Below, piece after piece: positions 16,872 through 25,336 of a stretch of 64,000 nt of DNA. Position 1 is the stretch's first letter, and each line of letters opens with the position of its first letter. Source of the stretch: Holtiella tumoricola (GTDB lineage Bacteria > Bacillota > Clostridia > Lachnospirales > Cellulosilyticaceae). A program made the position numbers and the translations under genes. The notes under the pieces were generated by a model. It saw only the letters and a list, made by a program, of their open reading frames with translations. It was not told the origin of the DNA and ran no database searches. The stretch spans positions 134,152 through 198,151 of the forward strand of contig NZ_JAQIFT010000043.1 of NCBI RefSeq assembly GCF_027857615.1, read 5' to 3'.

Positions 16872-18323
16872 ATGGAAAAGATAAAGCCATCAGAAGGTGT
16901 AGGCATGAAAAAAACGCTTTCACTATGGAATTTTTTTACTATAGGATTTGGGGCGATTATCGGTACAGGATGGGTTTTATTAGTTGGTGACTGGATGATT
17001 ATTGGCGGAGGTCCTGTAGCCGCAATGATTGCATTTCTTATTGGAGCAATTTTCTTACTACCAATAGGAGCCGTATTTGGAGAATTAACAGCAGCTATTC
17101 CTATTTCAGGGGGAATCGTAGAGTATGTAGACCGAACTTTTGGAAGTAATGCTTCTTATATTACAGGTTGGTTGCTAGCGCTAGGAAATGGTATTCTTTG
17201 CCCTTGGGAAGCTATTGCAATCTCTACATTAGTCTCAGACATGTTTGGAGAATTTTTCCCTATTTTACGTTCAGTTAAGCTATATACCATTCTTGGGGCA
17301 GATGTATACTTATTCCCAACGATTATAGCACTTTGTTTTGCAGGGTATGTTATTTGGTTGAACTTTAAAGGAGCATCTTCTGCAGCTAAATTACAAGCGT
17401 TCCTTACTAAAGCATTATTATGCGGTATGGTATTAGCAATGGGAATCTCTTTTATTAAAGGTGGACCTAGCAATATTACACCAATATTTGCACAAGTAGA
17501 TGGAGCGACTTCAAGTACAACAGCAACCAGTTTATTTGCAGGGATTATTTCTGTATTAGTTATGACACCTTTCTTCTATGCGGGATTTGATACCATTCCA
17601 CAACAAGCAGAAGAAGCAGCAGAAGGATTGGATTGGAATAGATTTGGCAAGATTATAGGGCTAGCTCTACTCGCAGCTGGTGGATTTTATATGGTTTGTA
17701 TTTATTCATTTGGTACCATTATTCCTTGGTCAGACTTTGTACAAAACACAGTACCAGCACTTGCTTGTTTAAAAGGTATTAACATGATTTTATATATTGT
17801 GATGCTTTGTATTGCAACACTTGGGCCAATGGGGCCTATGAATTCTTTCTACGGCGCAACAACACGTATTTTACTTGCAATGGGTCGTAAAAAACAATTA
17901 CCAGAGTCTTTTGCAAAGGTAGATCCTGAAAAGGGTACACCAACTACAGCCAATTATCTAATTGCAGCACTTACCATTCTTGGGCCATTCCTTGGTAAGA
18001 AAATGTTAGTGCCATTAACTAATGTTTCAGCGCTTGCATTTATATTCTCATGTACAATGGTAAGTTTTGCTTGCTTAAGAATGAGAAAAACAGAACCAGA
18101 TCTTCCAAGACCTTATAAAGTACCAGGTGGAAAGATTGGTATTGGGGCAGCTTGTTTATGTGGTTCTCTTATCGTAGCACTTATGGTTATTCCAGCAAGT
18201 CCAGCAGCATTAAATGCTGTAGAATGGATTATTGTTTTAGGCTGGATTGCAATTGGTATAGTACTTAAGCTTATTTCAACTAAGAAAAGAAGTAGCTCTA
18301 ATGGCTATTCTTTAAATAAATAA
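16872..18323 (+). CDS. APC-family amino acid permease
   Basis: 483 residues, amino acid-polyamine-organocation superfamily. The first segment has the family glycine motif FFTIGFGAIIGTGWVL; about 12 membrane segments follow, with FFYAGFDTIPQQAEEA around residue 230 and a conserved GPMGPMNSFYGATTRILLAMG stretch broken by a loop. The chosen ATG (16872) lies 10 bases after the ribosome binding site; an ATG at 16864 opens only a 6-codon frame, and a second in-frame ATG exists at 16905. Imports an amino acid or amine by proton symport. The amidohydrolase 22 bases downstream suggests that the substrate is an amino-acid derivative or dipeptide that is hydrolysed inside. Confidence 0.88.
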   Translation: MEKIKPSEGVGMKKTLSLWNFFTIGFGAIIGTGWVLLVGDWMIIGGGPVAAMIAFLIGAIFLLPIGAVFGELTAAIPISGGIVEYVDRTFGSNASYITGWLLALGNGILCPWEAIAISTLVSDMFGEFFPILRSVKLYTILGADVYLFPTIIALCFAGYVIWLNFKGASSAAKLQAFLTKALLCGMVLAMGISFIKGGPSNITPIFAQVDGATSSTTATSLFAGIISVLVMTPFFYAGFDTIPQQAEEAAEGLDWNRFGKIIGLALLAAGGFYMVCIYSFGTIIPWSDFVQNTVPALACLKGINMILYIVMLCIATLGPMGPMNSFYGATTRILLAMGRKKQLPESFAKVDPEKGTPTTANYLIAALTILGPFLGKKMLVPLTNVSALAFIFSCTMVSFACLRMRKTEPDLPRPYKVPGGKIGIGAACLCGSLIVALMVIPASPAALNAVEWIIVLGWIAIGIVLKLISTKKRSSSNGYSLNK

Positions 18324-18344
18324 AATAAATTTAGGGGGTCAACA

Positions 18345-19586
18345 ATGAAAAAAATAGCATTTGTAAATGGTCTTTTAATTGATGGTACAGGTAAAGCACC
18401 TATTAAAAATTCTTTAGTATTAATAGAAGATAAGAAAATTGTGTATGCAGGAGAAATGAAAGCCTTTGGAGATGACTATAAAAAGGTAGATATTGCTGGT
18501 AAAACGATTATGCCAGGGTTAATTGATACACATCTTCATTTTAGCGGAAACTTGACAGATGATGATAGTGATTGGGTACTAGAAGATCCTATTCAAAAAA
18601 CAGTTGTTGCTGTACAACAAGCAAAAGAATGTTTAGAAAGAGGATTAACTACTGTTGGTGAAATCTCACGTTCAGGGTTACATATCCGTAATATGGTTGA
18701 AGCTGGGGTTATGAAAGGGCCTCGTATTGTAGGAACAGGATTAGGCTTTGCACGTACTTGTGGACATGGTGATTCACATAGATTACCATCTTGGTATAAT
18801 GATCAATCTCATCCATGGGCAGAACGTGTAGATGGCCCTTGGGATTTACGTAAAGCAGTAAGAAGAAGACTTAGAGAAAGCCCAGATGCTATCAAAATTT
18901 GGTCAACAGGTGGCGGTATCTGGAGATGGGATAAAAAATTAGATCAACATTATACATTAGAAGAAATTCAAGCAGTTGTAGATGAATGTAACATGGTAGG
19001 CATTCCAGTATGGTCACATGCAGAAGGTTATGGCGGTGCTTTAGATTCTGCTAAAGCTGGTGTACATCTTATTATCCATGGTCAAACTTTAAATGATGAA
19101 TGTCTTGATATTATGGCTGAAAAAGGGATTTACTTCTGTCCAACTATTCAGTTCTTAAATGAATGGTTCAAAACTTATGCACCTCCTTATATCCCAGAAG
19201 TACATGATCAATATGAAGGTGCAACAGTAGCAGAAAAAGAACTTAATCGTGTTTATGCAAACTTAAGAAAAGCAAAAGGCAAAGGTATTGGACTTACCAT
19301 TGGTTCTGACTCTTTCTGCTCTAGTTTAACACCTTATGGTATTACAGCTATTGGTGAAATGTATTCATTCGTAGAAAAAGCAGGTATTTCAGAAATGGAT
19401 ACACTTGTTGCAGCAACTAAAGTAGGGGCTGAAATGTTAAATGTAGGTGATATTACAGGAACAGTTGAAGCAGGTAAATTCGCAGATATTTTAGTTATTA
19501 ATGGAAATCCTTTGGAAAATATTCGTGCCATTGATGTAGACAACATGGAAATGATTATGAAAGAAGGAGACTTTATAAAAAAATAA
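18345..19586 (+). CDS. Metal-dependent amidohydrolase
   Basis: 413 residues, amidohydrolase superfamily (imidazolonepropionase/Xaa-Pro-dipeptidase-like subgroup). N-terminal beta domain, metal ligands in DTHLHFSGN (HxH), a central Lys in AIKIWSTGGG, His in WSHAEGYGG and IIHGQTLND, and the catalytic Asp in LTIGSDSF. The C-terminal GTVEAGKFADILVINGNPL is the standard family ending. No signal peptide, so cytoplasmic. It follows the APC permease and shares its terminator, so the two probably take up and hydrolyse the same compound, perhaps under the AgrA-like regulator. Confidence 0.87.
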   Translation: MKKIAFVNGLLIDGTGKAPIKNSLVLIEDKKIVYAGEMKAFGDDYKKVDIAGKTIMPGLIDTHLHFSGNLTDDDSDWVLEDPIQKTVVAVQQAKECLERGLTTVGEISRSGLHIRNMVEAGVMKGPRIVGTGLGFARTCGHGDSHRLPSWYNDQSHPWAERVDGPWDLRKAVRRRLRESPDAIKIWSTGGGIWRWDKKLDQHYTLEEIQAVVDECNMVGIPVWSHAEGYGGALDSAKAGVHLIIHGQTLNDECLDIMAEKGIYFCPTIQFLNEWFKTYAPPYIPEVHDQYEGATVAEKELNRVYANLRKAKGKGIGLTIGSDSFCSSLTPYGITAIGEMYSFVEKAGISEMDTLVAATKVGAEMLNVGDITGTVEAGKFADILVINGNPLENIRAIDVDNMEMIMKEGDFIKK

Positions 19587-19607
19587 TTTATAAAGATTAA
19601 AAGGTAA

Positions 19608-19669
19608 AACCACCTTAAGAAACGCCTGATCCGATTGGATTGTATAACGACGTTTCTTAAGGTGGTTTG
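19608..19669 (+). terminator. Intrinsic terminator
   Basis: 18-bp perfect stem (19608-19625 with 19652-19669), core ccaccttaagaaacg, 26-base loop, T-rich tail. Ends the permease/amidohydrolase operon and resembles the terminator at 13404. Confidence 0.9.
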
Positions 19670-19717
19670 TTGTTTTAGGATGATTTTATACTATAAGTTA
19701 TAATTGAGATAAAAAGC

Positions 19718-19760
19718 GTATAGGGGGGGCTGGGGTGAAATATATAGTTTATAATAAGGT
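19718..19760 (+). promoter_or_regulatory. Promoter-like element shared with 13500-13543
   Basis: GTATAG, then 12 bases rich in G, then TGAAATATATAGTT, TATAATAAGGT; the TATAAT is at 19750-19755. The match to the sequence before the PNP gene spans about 40 bases. A 21-codon ORF (MKYIVYNKVIIDG...) starts with GTG at 19735 after a run of seven G and ends at 19800; it could be a small protein, but its similarity to the 13518 mini-ORF is explained by the shared DNA element. Confidence 0.4.
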
Positions 19761-19862
19761 GATTATAGATGGAGAAGAAGTGAAGTTTAATCCTACATAA
19801 TATAAAATTATAATACACTAAAAATATAAAAATAGAAATTAAAGCTATATAAGGAGTAAGTC

Positions 19863-20693
19863 ATGAAAAGTGTAATCATTAATGAGTGTATGCAAAAGTT
19901 TAATGTGAGATTAAGTACGGCAAGTTACGTGAAATGTTCTAAAGACTGGAAGCAAGACTACTATCTTTCACCACGTAGCGCCTTAGGCTATATCAAAGAG
20001 GGAGAGGGGTACTTTATGCTAGAAGAGGAGAAGTTTTTTCCAAAGAAAGGGCAAATGTATTTCTTGCCAGAGCAGCACAGACATTCTTTTTCTGTAATGA
20101 ATCAAGAGAATACGTTTGAAAAATATTATTGTCATTTTAATACCATGCCAGGAGCAACCAATATATTCAAGGTGATGAAAGTACCAAATTTTGTAACGCC
20201 TAGGGATCCAGACTATATAGAATTTCTTTTCAAACAAATGATAGAAGTGTGGGAACAAAAAGAGGGATATTTAAATAGTTTAAAAATAAAGATTTTGTTG
20301 TATCAAGTTTTTGAACATTATTTAGAAGCCTGTGATATAGATCAAATAAAAATTAAGCATCACTATAAACAAGAAGCATTAGAAGAAATTTTAAAATTTA
20401 TCGATGAAAATTTGGATAAGAAAATAAGTTTAAAAGAAGTAGCTTATGAGTTTGGTTATAGTACACAGTATTTTTCTAAGATTTTCAAGAAAAGCTTAGG
20501 TATTACTTTTCTGCAATATATGAATCAGTTAAAGATGGAGAAAGCTAGAGAGTTGATTATCTATAGCAATAAAAGTATGTCTGAAATAGCATATACATTA
20601 GGATTTGAAAATCAATATTATTTTTCTAATACTTTTAAGAAAGAAAATGGTGTGTCGCCAACAGATTATAAAAAAATGTATATAAAAATATAA
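19863..20693 (+). CDS. AraC-family transcriptional regulator
   Basis: 276 residues. N-terminal cupin-type ligand domain (SALGYIKEGEGYFMLEE, KGQMYFLPEQHRHSF), a helical linker and a C-terminal AraC domain with both helix-turn-helices: SLKEVAYEFGYSTQYFSKIF and SMSEIAYTLGFENQYYFSNT, ending GVSPTDYKKMY. AAGGAG precedes the ATG. The beta-helix carbohydrate protein starts 63 bases downstream on the same strand, so this is probably its sugar-responsive activator. Confidence 0.92.
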   Translation: MKSVIINECMQKFNVRLSTASYVKCSKDWKQDYYLSPRSALGYIKEGEGYFMLEEEKFFPKKGQMYFLPEQHRHSFSVMNQENTFEKYYCHFNTMPGATNIFKVMKVPNFVTPRDPDYIEFLFKQMIEVWEQKEGYLNSLKIKILLYQVFEHYLEACDIDQIKIKHHYKQEALEEILKFIDENLDKKISLKEVAYEFGYSTQYFSKIFKKSLGITFLQYMNQLKMEKARELIIYSNKSMSEIAYTLGFENQYYFSNTFKKENGVSPTDYKKMYIKI

Positions 20694-20756
20694 AATCAGG
20701 CTATGATTTTATATTGGTTAGTGGAGCATATCATCATACAATAGGGCTTATACTGT

Positions 20757-23033
20757 ATGATGATAAGGAGCGAAAGTAGAATGCCTAATGAACAATTAGA
20801 GTTTTATATAGCAACAGATGGATGTGATACCCATATAGGAAGTTTGGAAAAACCCTTTAAAAGTTTTGAAAAGGCTATAGAAGTGATAAAAGAGCATGGA
20901 ACCCATAGAGGAAAGATTATTTTCTGGATAAGGAAGGGAATTTATAGATTAAAGAATACTTTAATATTTGATGAAGAAATAGTGATGAATCCATTATTAC
21001 ATATTTGTTTTAGCCATTATTTAGACGAAGAGGTGATTATAAGTGGGGGTGTGTTATTAAACACACAGTGGAAAGCATATAAGAATGGTATTAAAGTAGC
21101 TGATATTGGGATGAATCATGATTTTGATATGTTATTGATGAATGGTAAGACACAGGTTTTATGTAGATATCCCAATTATGTAGAAGATGAAATATTAAAT
21201 GGATATAGTGAACAAGCTTTGTCACAAGAGAGAGTAGCTACATGGGAAAATCCTAAAGGTGGTTATATAAGAGCCCTTCATGAAAAGGATTGGGGTGGAA
21301 ACTCTTATAGGATTAAGGGGAAGACTGTAGATCAACAATTAATATATGACTGGGTAGGTGATAATAATAGGGGTGCAGGACATAGCAGGAAAAAAGTTAT
21401 GGTAGAAAATATTTTTGAAGAGTTGGATAGTGAAAGGGAATGGTACTACGACTCAGATACAGGGAAATTATATTTTTATCCCCCAAAAGGAGAGGATTTA
21501 GAGCAAGCTACCTTTGAAGGTGCAACATTAGAAACACTATTTACTTTTAAAGGAAAATCTATAGAAGAACCAATCCAGAATATTACTTTGGAGGGATTAA
21601 CATTTACTTGCACTCATCGCACACTTTTTACAAGGCGCTATGAGCATCCCTTAAGAGGGGACTGGGGGATAGCTAGAGCTGGTGCTATCTACATAGAAAA
21701 TGCAGAAGGGATTAATATTAAGAAGTGCAAGTTTTATGATTTAGGTGGCAATGGGATAATGATGTCAGCTTATAACAAGGGACATGTGGTTGATTATAAC
21801 GATATAGAAAATATAGGCGCATCAGGTATATTAGTTGTAGGATTACAAAAAGCCACAAGAGATCCCTCTACATGGGAAAATCATAAAACAACAATAGAAG
21901 ACTATGAAGTTGGTCCAAAAACAGAAGACTATCCAAGAAATATAATGATTAGTAATAATTATATTTATAATAGTGGGATTTATGAGAAGCAGTCTGCAGG
22001 GGTTTGTATTTCTATCTCAGAGAACGTTACAGTATCTAAAAATACAATTCATCATGTACCACGAGCGGGTATTAATATAAGTGATGGAACGTTCGGAGGA
22101 CATATTATAGAAGGCAACGATTTGTTTGATTGTGTAAGAGAAACAGGTGATCATGGACCTTTTAATTCATGGGGAAGAGACCGCTTTTGGTCTGTGCCAG
22201 AATATAATACAACAGGGCTATTTGGAAAGGAAAAGCGCCCTTATGCATTATTAGATGCAAGAAGTAGAACTATTATTAGAAGCAACCGTATTCATGGAAA
22301 TCATGCTTTTGGAATAGATTTAGATGATGGATCTTCTAACTATGAAATCTATAATAATTTATGTTTAGGCGTAGGCATAAAAACAAGAGAAGGTTTTGAT
22401 CGTAAAGTATATAATAACATTCTTATAGGTTGTTGCTTTGAAATACATTGTACTTATGCAATGAATGAAGATATGTTTTTCAATAACATAATTTATAACT
22501 ATAAAGCCTATAACTTTATTGCCATCAATGAAGGAAATACAACACGATTTAAAGATAATGTGTGTTACAAAGATGAGGAAGTATTTAATCAGCCTTCTTC
22601 AAATGATTACTCACTTAAGGTAACTTCAGATGCCTTACAGTTAGGGTTTAAGAACTTTCCTATGACGGACCAAGATTTTGGAAGACAAGATAAACCTAAT
22701 CCACCTGTATATGTCTATATCTATGGAGGAAGTGAAGAAAGTTACTATGAACTAGAAGATGCAAAACTCATAGATATTACAGATGATGGATTACGTTCAG
22801 CAACTGGGCTCCCAGATTATAAAGGAATGTACCTTTTAGACATTCCGGCAATAGGTTGGTGGGTAGAGCAAGGATTTCGTATAGGTGATGTTATTAGAAA
22901 GGTTAATGATGAAAAAATAGTGGATACCCAAGACTTTATGAGGGTGTATAAGCAACTAGAAGAAGGAACAGATTATGAGATACAAGTTTATAGGAATCAA
23001 ACGTATCATACTTTAAAGATAAGAAAAAAATAA
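20757..23033 (+). CDS. Right-handed beta-helix protein, GH141-like, with C-terminal PDZ domain
   Basis: 758 residues. N-terminal IGSLEKPFKSFEKAIEVI, EVIISGGVLL, LLMNGKTQVLCRYPNY and GGYIRALHEKDWGGNSYRI resemble the GH141-type family of parallel beta-helix glycoside hydrolases. An EREWYYDSDTGKLYFYPP segment leads into many beta-helix rungs (residues ~250-610) rich in asparagine ladders such as NIMISNNYIYNSG and TIIRSNRIHGNHAFGIDLDD. The last ~75 residues (FRIGDVIRKVNDEKIVDTQD) read as a PDZ domain. No signal peptide is visible, so the protein appears cytoplasmic, unusual for a polysaccharide enzyme; it may act on imported oligosaccharides. The first codons allow a start at ATG 20757 or 20760, or the ATG at 20781 (MPNEQLEF), which has aaggag upstream. 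Confidence 0.65.
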   Translation: MMIRSESRMPNEQLEFYIATDGCDTHIGSLEKPFKSFEKAIEVIKEHGTHRGKIIFWIRKGIYRLKNTLIFDEEIVMNPLLHICFSHYLDEEVIISGGVLLNTQWKAYKNGIKVADIGMNHDFDMLLMNGKTQVLCRYPNYVEDEILNGYSEQALSQERVATWENPKGGYIRALHEKDWGGNSYRIKGKTVDQQLIYDWVGDNNRGAGHSRKKVMVENIFEELDSEREWYYDSDTGKLYFYPPKGEDLEQATFEGATLETLFTFKGKSIEEPIQNITLEGLTFTCTHRTLFTRRYEHPLRGDWGIARAGAIYIENAEGINIKKCKFYDLGGNGIMMSAYNKGHVVDYNDIENIGASGILVVGLQKATRDPSTWENHKTTIEDYEVGPKTEDYPRNIMISNNYIYNSGIYEKQSAGVCISISENVTVSKNTIHHVPRAGINISDGTFGGHIIEGNDLFDCVRETGDHGPFNSWGRDRFWSVPEYNTTGLFGKEKRPYALLDARSRTIIRSNRIHGNHAFGIDLDDGSSNYEIYNNLCLGVGIKTREGFDRKVYNNILIGCCFEIHCTYAMNEDMFFNNIIYNYKAYNFIAINEGNTTRFKDNVCYKDEEVFNQPSSNDYSLKVTSDALQLGFKNFPMTDQDFGRQDKPNPPVYVYIYGGSEESYYELEDAKLIDITDDGLRSATGLPDYKGMYLLDIPAIGWWVEQGFRIGDVIRKVNDEKIVDTQDFMRVYKQLEEGTDYEIQVYRNQTYHTLKIRKK

Positions 23034-23117
23034 ATTGCTTATAGCAGATAACTGTTTATCTCCTTATAAAAAAGGATATAATCTTCTAATATATAATTCT
23101 AAAGTAGGTGATAACAT

Positions 23118-23492
23118 ATGACAGGTATGTTGGTTTTAGCAAGGCGGAATTTGAAGTTTTTAAATAGAGAAATGGAATATTTGAATGAAGGGGTAAATGA
23201 AGACGATTTAGTCAATGCATGTTTTCATACGCATATGATTATAGAGTTAGCACTTAAGCATTTATTAGAGGTTAACGGTCTTCCTTCTAACTTTACACAT
23301 CAGTTAAAAACACTTATTAAAATGTGTAAAGGTTATGAGCTACCGATCCCAGAGGAAGTAACCACTCATTATATTGAGATGAAAGATTGGGATACAGAGA
23401 CGTTATATAATATTCATTTTGAAGGTGATTTTGAAATTGTACAAGCATTGCACCCAGTCTTAAATAAATGGCTAAAAGAATTAGAGAAATGA
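23118..23492 (+). CDS. HEPN-domain protein
   Basis: 124 residues, all helical. It resembles the HEPN fold: an N-terminal helix pair, CFHTHMIIELALKHLLEVNG in the position of the family's central helices, then FTHQLKTLIKMC and a closing helix pair. HEPN proteins bind nucleotides or act as RNases and often pair with a MNT nucleotidyltransferase; none is adjacent. The RNase motif R-x4-6-H is not evident, so catalysis is doubtful. Start has the same upstream sequence (aagtaggtgataac) as the TTG start at 8159. Confidence 0.6.
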   Translation: MTGMLVLARRNLKFLNREMEYLNEGVNEDDLVNACFHTHMIIELALKHLLEVNGLPSNFTHQLKTLIKMCKGYELPIPEEVTTHYIEMKDWDTETLYNIHFEGDFEIVQALHPVLNKWLKELEK

Positions 23493-23504
23493 ATAGAGTA
23501 AAAT

Positions 23505-23534
23505 TTGAAACTAAATTCTAAATTGTGATAGAAT
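23505..23534 (+). promoter_or_regulatory. Candidate promoter of the ABC exporter pair
   Basis: TTGAAA (23505-23510), 18-base spacer, TAGAAT (23529-23534), about 45 bases before a strong GAAGGAGGG site and the ATG at 23584. Confidence 0.4.
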
Positions 23535-23583
23535 AATAAACATGCGAATAATAATATGACAGCTGTGAAGGAGGGAGACAACA

Positions 23584-25335
23584 ATGCAAAAAATTTTATC
23601 GTATTATTTGAAACCTTATTATTTTCGTATGAGTATAGGTTTTATCATCAAGTTTGTAGGTTCTATTATGGACCTTTGTTTACCATGGATATTGGCTTAT
23701 ATGATTGATACAATTATTCCTATTCAGGATAAGAGTAAAATTTATTTATGGGGGCTTATGATGATTGTATGCTCCTTTTTAGCTGTCTCGTTTAACATCA
23801 TTGCTAATAGGATGGCATCTAAAGTGGCGAGTGAGGCAACAGAGCATATTAGAAATGATTTGTTTAAGAAGGTAATGTACTTATCAGATGCTTATATTGA
23901 TACGTATACCAAACCTTCACTTATGTCTAGACTGACAACAGATACCTATAATGTGCATCAGATGATAGGAAGAATGCAGCGTCTAGGGGTAAGGGCACCA
24001 ATCCTTTTAATAGGAGGAATCATTGTAACTTTAACGTTAGATCCAGTACTTGCTTGTGTACTTATTATTACCTTGCCATTTTTAGTATGGATTATGCTGA
24101 AGGTATCTAAAAGAAGTATTCCGATGTACACTCAGTTACAACAATCCATTGATCATTTTGTAAGAATTGTTAGAGAAGATATTAGTGGGATTCGTGTTAT
24201 TAAGGCACTGTCAAAGGAAGATTACGAGAAGAAACGTTTTGAAAAGATCAATGATGAAGTGGTAGCACAAGAGCAAAAAGCTGGAATGATCATGGCAATT
24301 ATTGACCCAAGTGTAAGTGTCATTATGAACTTAGCCTTAGTAGGTGTATTGACTGTAGGGGCTTTTAGAGTGGATAGTGGCTTAAGTGAAGTAGGGAAGA
24401 TCTTAGCTTTTATGACCTATTTTACCATTATCCTAAATGCGATGATTTCTATATCTAAGATGTTTATCATTCTTTCAAAAGCTATTGCTTCAGCAAACCG
24501 TATTGATACTATTTTAGCCTTAGAAGATGATATGGAAGTTATAGAAATTCTAAAGGATTATGAAGATGAAAATATTGCTACAGATAAGGCAGTAAATGAG
24601 GGGTATCATATAGTATTTGAGAAGGTTTCCTTTGCCTATAACCAAGGTGAAGAAGAGGACTTAAAGGATATTAGTTTTTACATAAAACCGGGAGAGACAT
24701 TAGGAATCTTGGGTGGAACAGGTGCAGGGAAGAGTACAATCGTCAGTCTCCTTTTACGTTTTTACGATGTAAAGGAAGGGCGTATTTTAATAGATGGAAG
24801 GGATATTAGAAGTATTCCACTTCAAGAGTTACGAAGTAAGTTTGGTGTTGCTTTTCAAAATGATATGATTTTTGAAGATACAATCTTAGAAAATGTAAAT
24901 CTTGGGAGAAATTTAAGTGAAGAGGAAATACAAGAAGCATTGCTTTATGCAAGAGCGAAGGAATTTGTAGAGCAGAAAACGAATAATTTAGAAGAAGCTC
25001 TAGATATTAAAGGGGCTAATTTAAGTGGTGGACAAAAGCAAAGAATCCTTATTGCAAGAGCATTGGCAGCCCATCCAGAAATCCTTATCCTTGATGATTC
25101 ATCTAGTGCATTAGATTATCAAACAGATGCTATGTTGCGTCAGGAACTAAGTAGCCACTTTAAACGTACCACTAAGATTATTGTAGCCCAAAGGGTAAGT
25201 TCTATCATGCAAGCAGACCATATTATTGTCTTAGAAGAAGGACGAATGATTGGCTATGGCAGACATGATGAACTAATGGCACAATGTGATTCCTATAGAC
25301 AGATTAGTGCATCACAAATGGGAGGTGTAGCTTAA
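23584..25335 (+). CDS. ABC exporter half-transporter, degenerate ATPase partner
   Basis: 583 residues: six-helix exporter domain (~1-310) and ATPase domain with Walker A GGTGAGKST and intact signature LSGGQKQR. Walker B is followed by Asp in place of the catalytic Glu (ILILDDSSS) and the switch His is Gln (IIVAQRVSSI). This pattern is typical of the non-catalytic half of heterodimeric exporters such as BmrC or TM287. The partner gene begins one base after the stop. Likely substrates are drugs or lipids; nothing in the sequence decides. Confidence 0.9.
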   Translation: MQKILSYYLKPYYFRMSIGFIIKFVGSIMDLCLPWILAYMIDTIIPIQDKSKIYLWGLMMIVCSFLAVSFNIIANRMASKVASEATEHIRNDLFKKVMYLSDAYIDTYTKPSLMSRLTTDTYNVHQMIGRMQRLGVRAPILLIGGIIVTLTLDPVLACVLIITLPFLVWIMLKVSKRSIPMYTQLQQSIDHFVRIVREDISGIRVIKALSKEDYEKKRFEKINDEVVAQEQKAGMIMAIIDPSVSVIMNLALVGVLTVGAFRVDSGLSEVGKILAFMTYFTIILNAMISISKMFIILSKAIASANRIDTILALEDDMEVIEILKDYEDENIATDKAVNEGYHIVFEKVSFAYNQGEEEDLKDISFYIKPGETLGILGGTGAGKSTIVSLLLRFYDVKEGRILIDGRDIRSIPLQELRSKFGVAFQNDMIFEDTILENVNLGRNLSEEEIQEALLYARAKEFVEQKTNNLEEALDIKGANLSGGQKQRILIARALAAHPEILILDDSSSALDYQTDAMLRQELSSHFKRTTKIIVAQRVSSIMQADHIIVLEEGRMIGYGRHDELMAQCDSYRQISASQMGGVA

Positions 25336-25336
25336 G

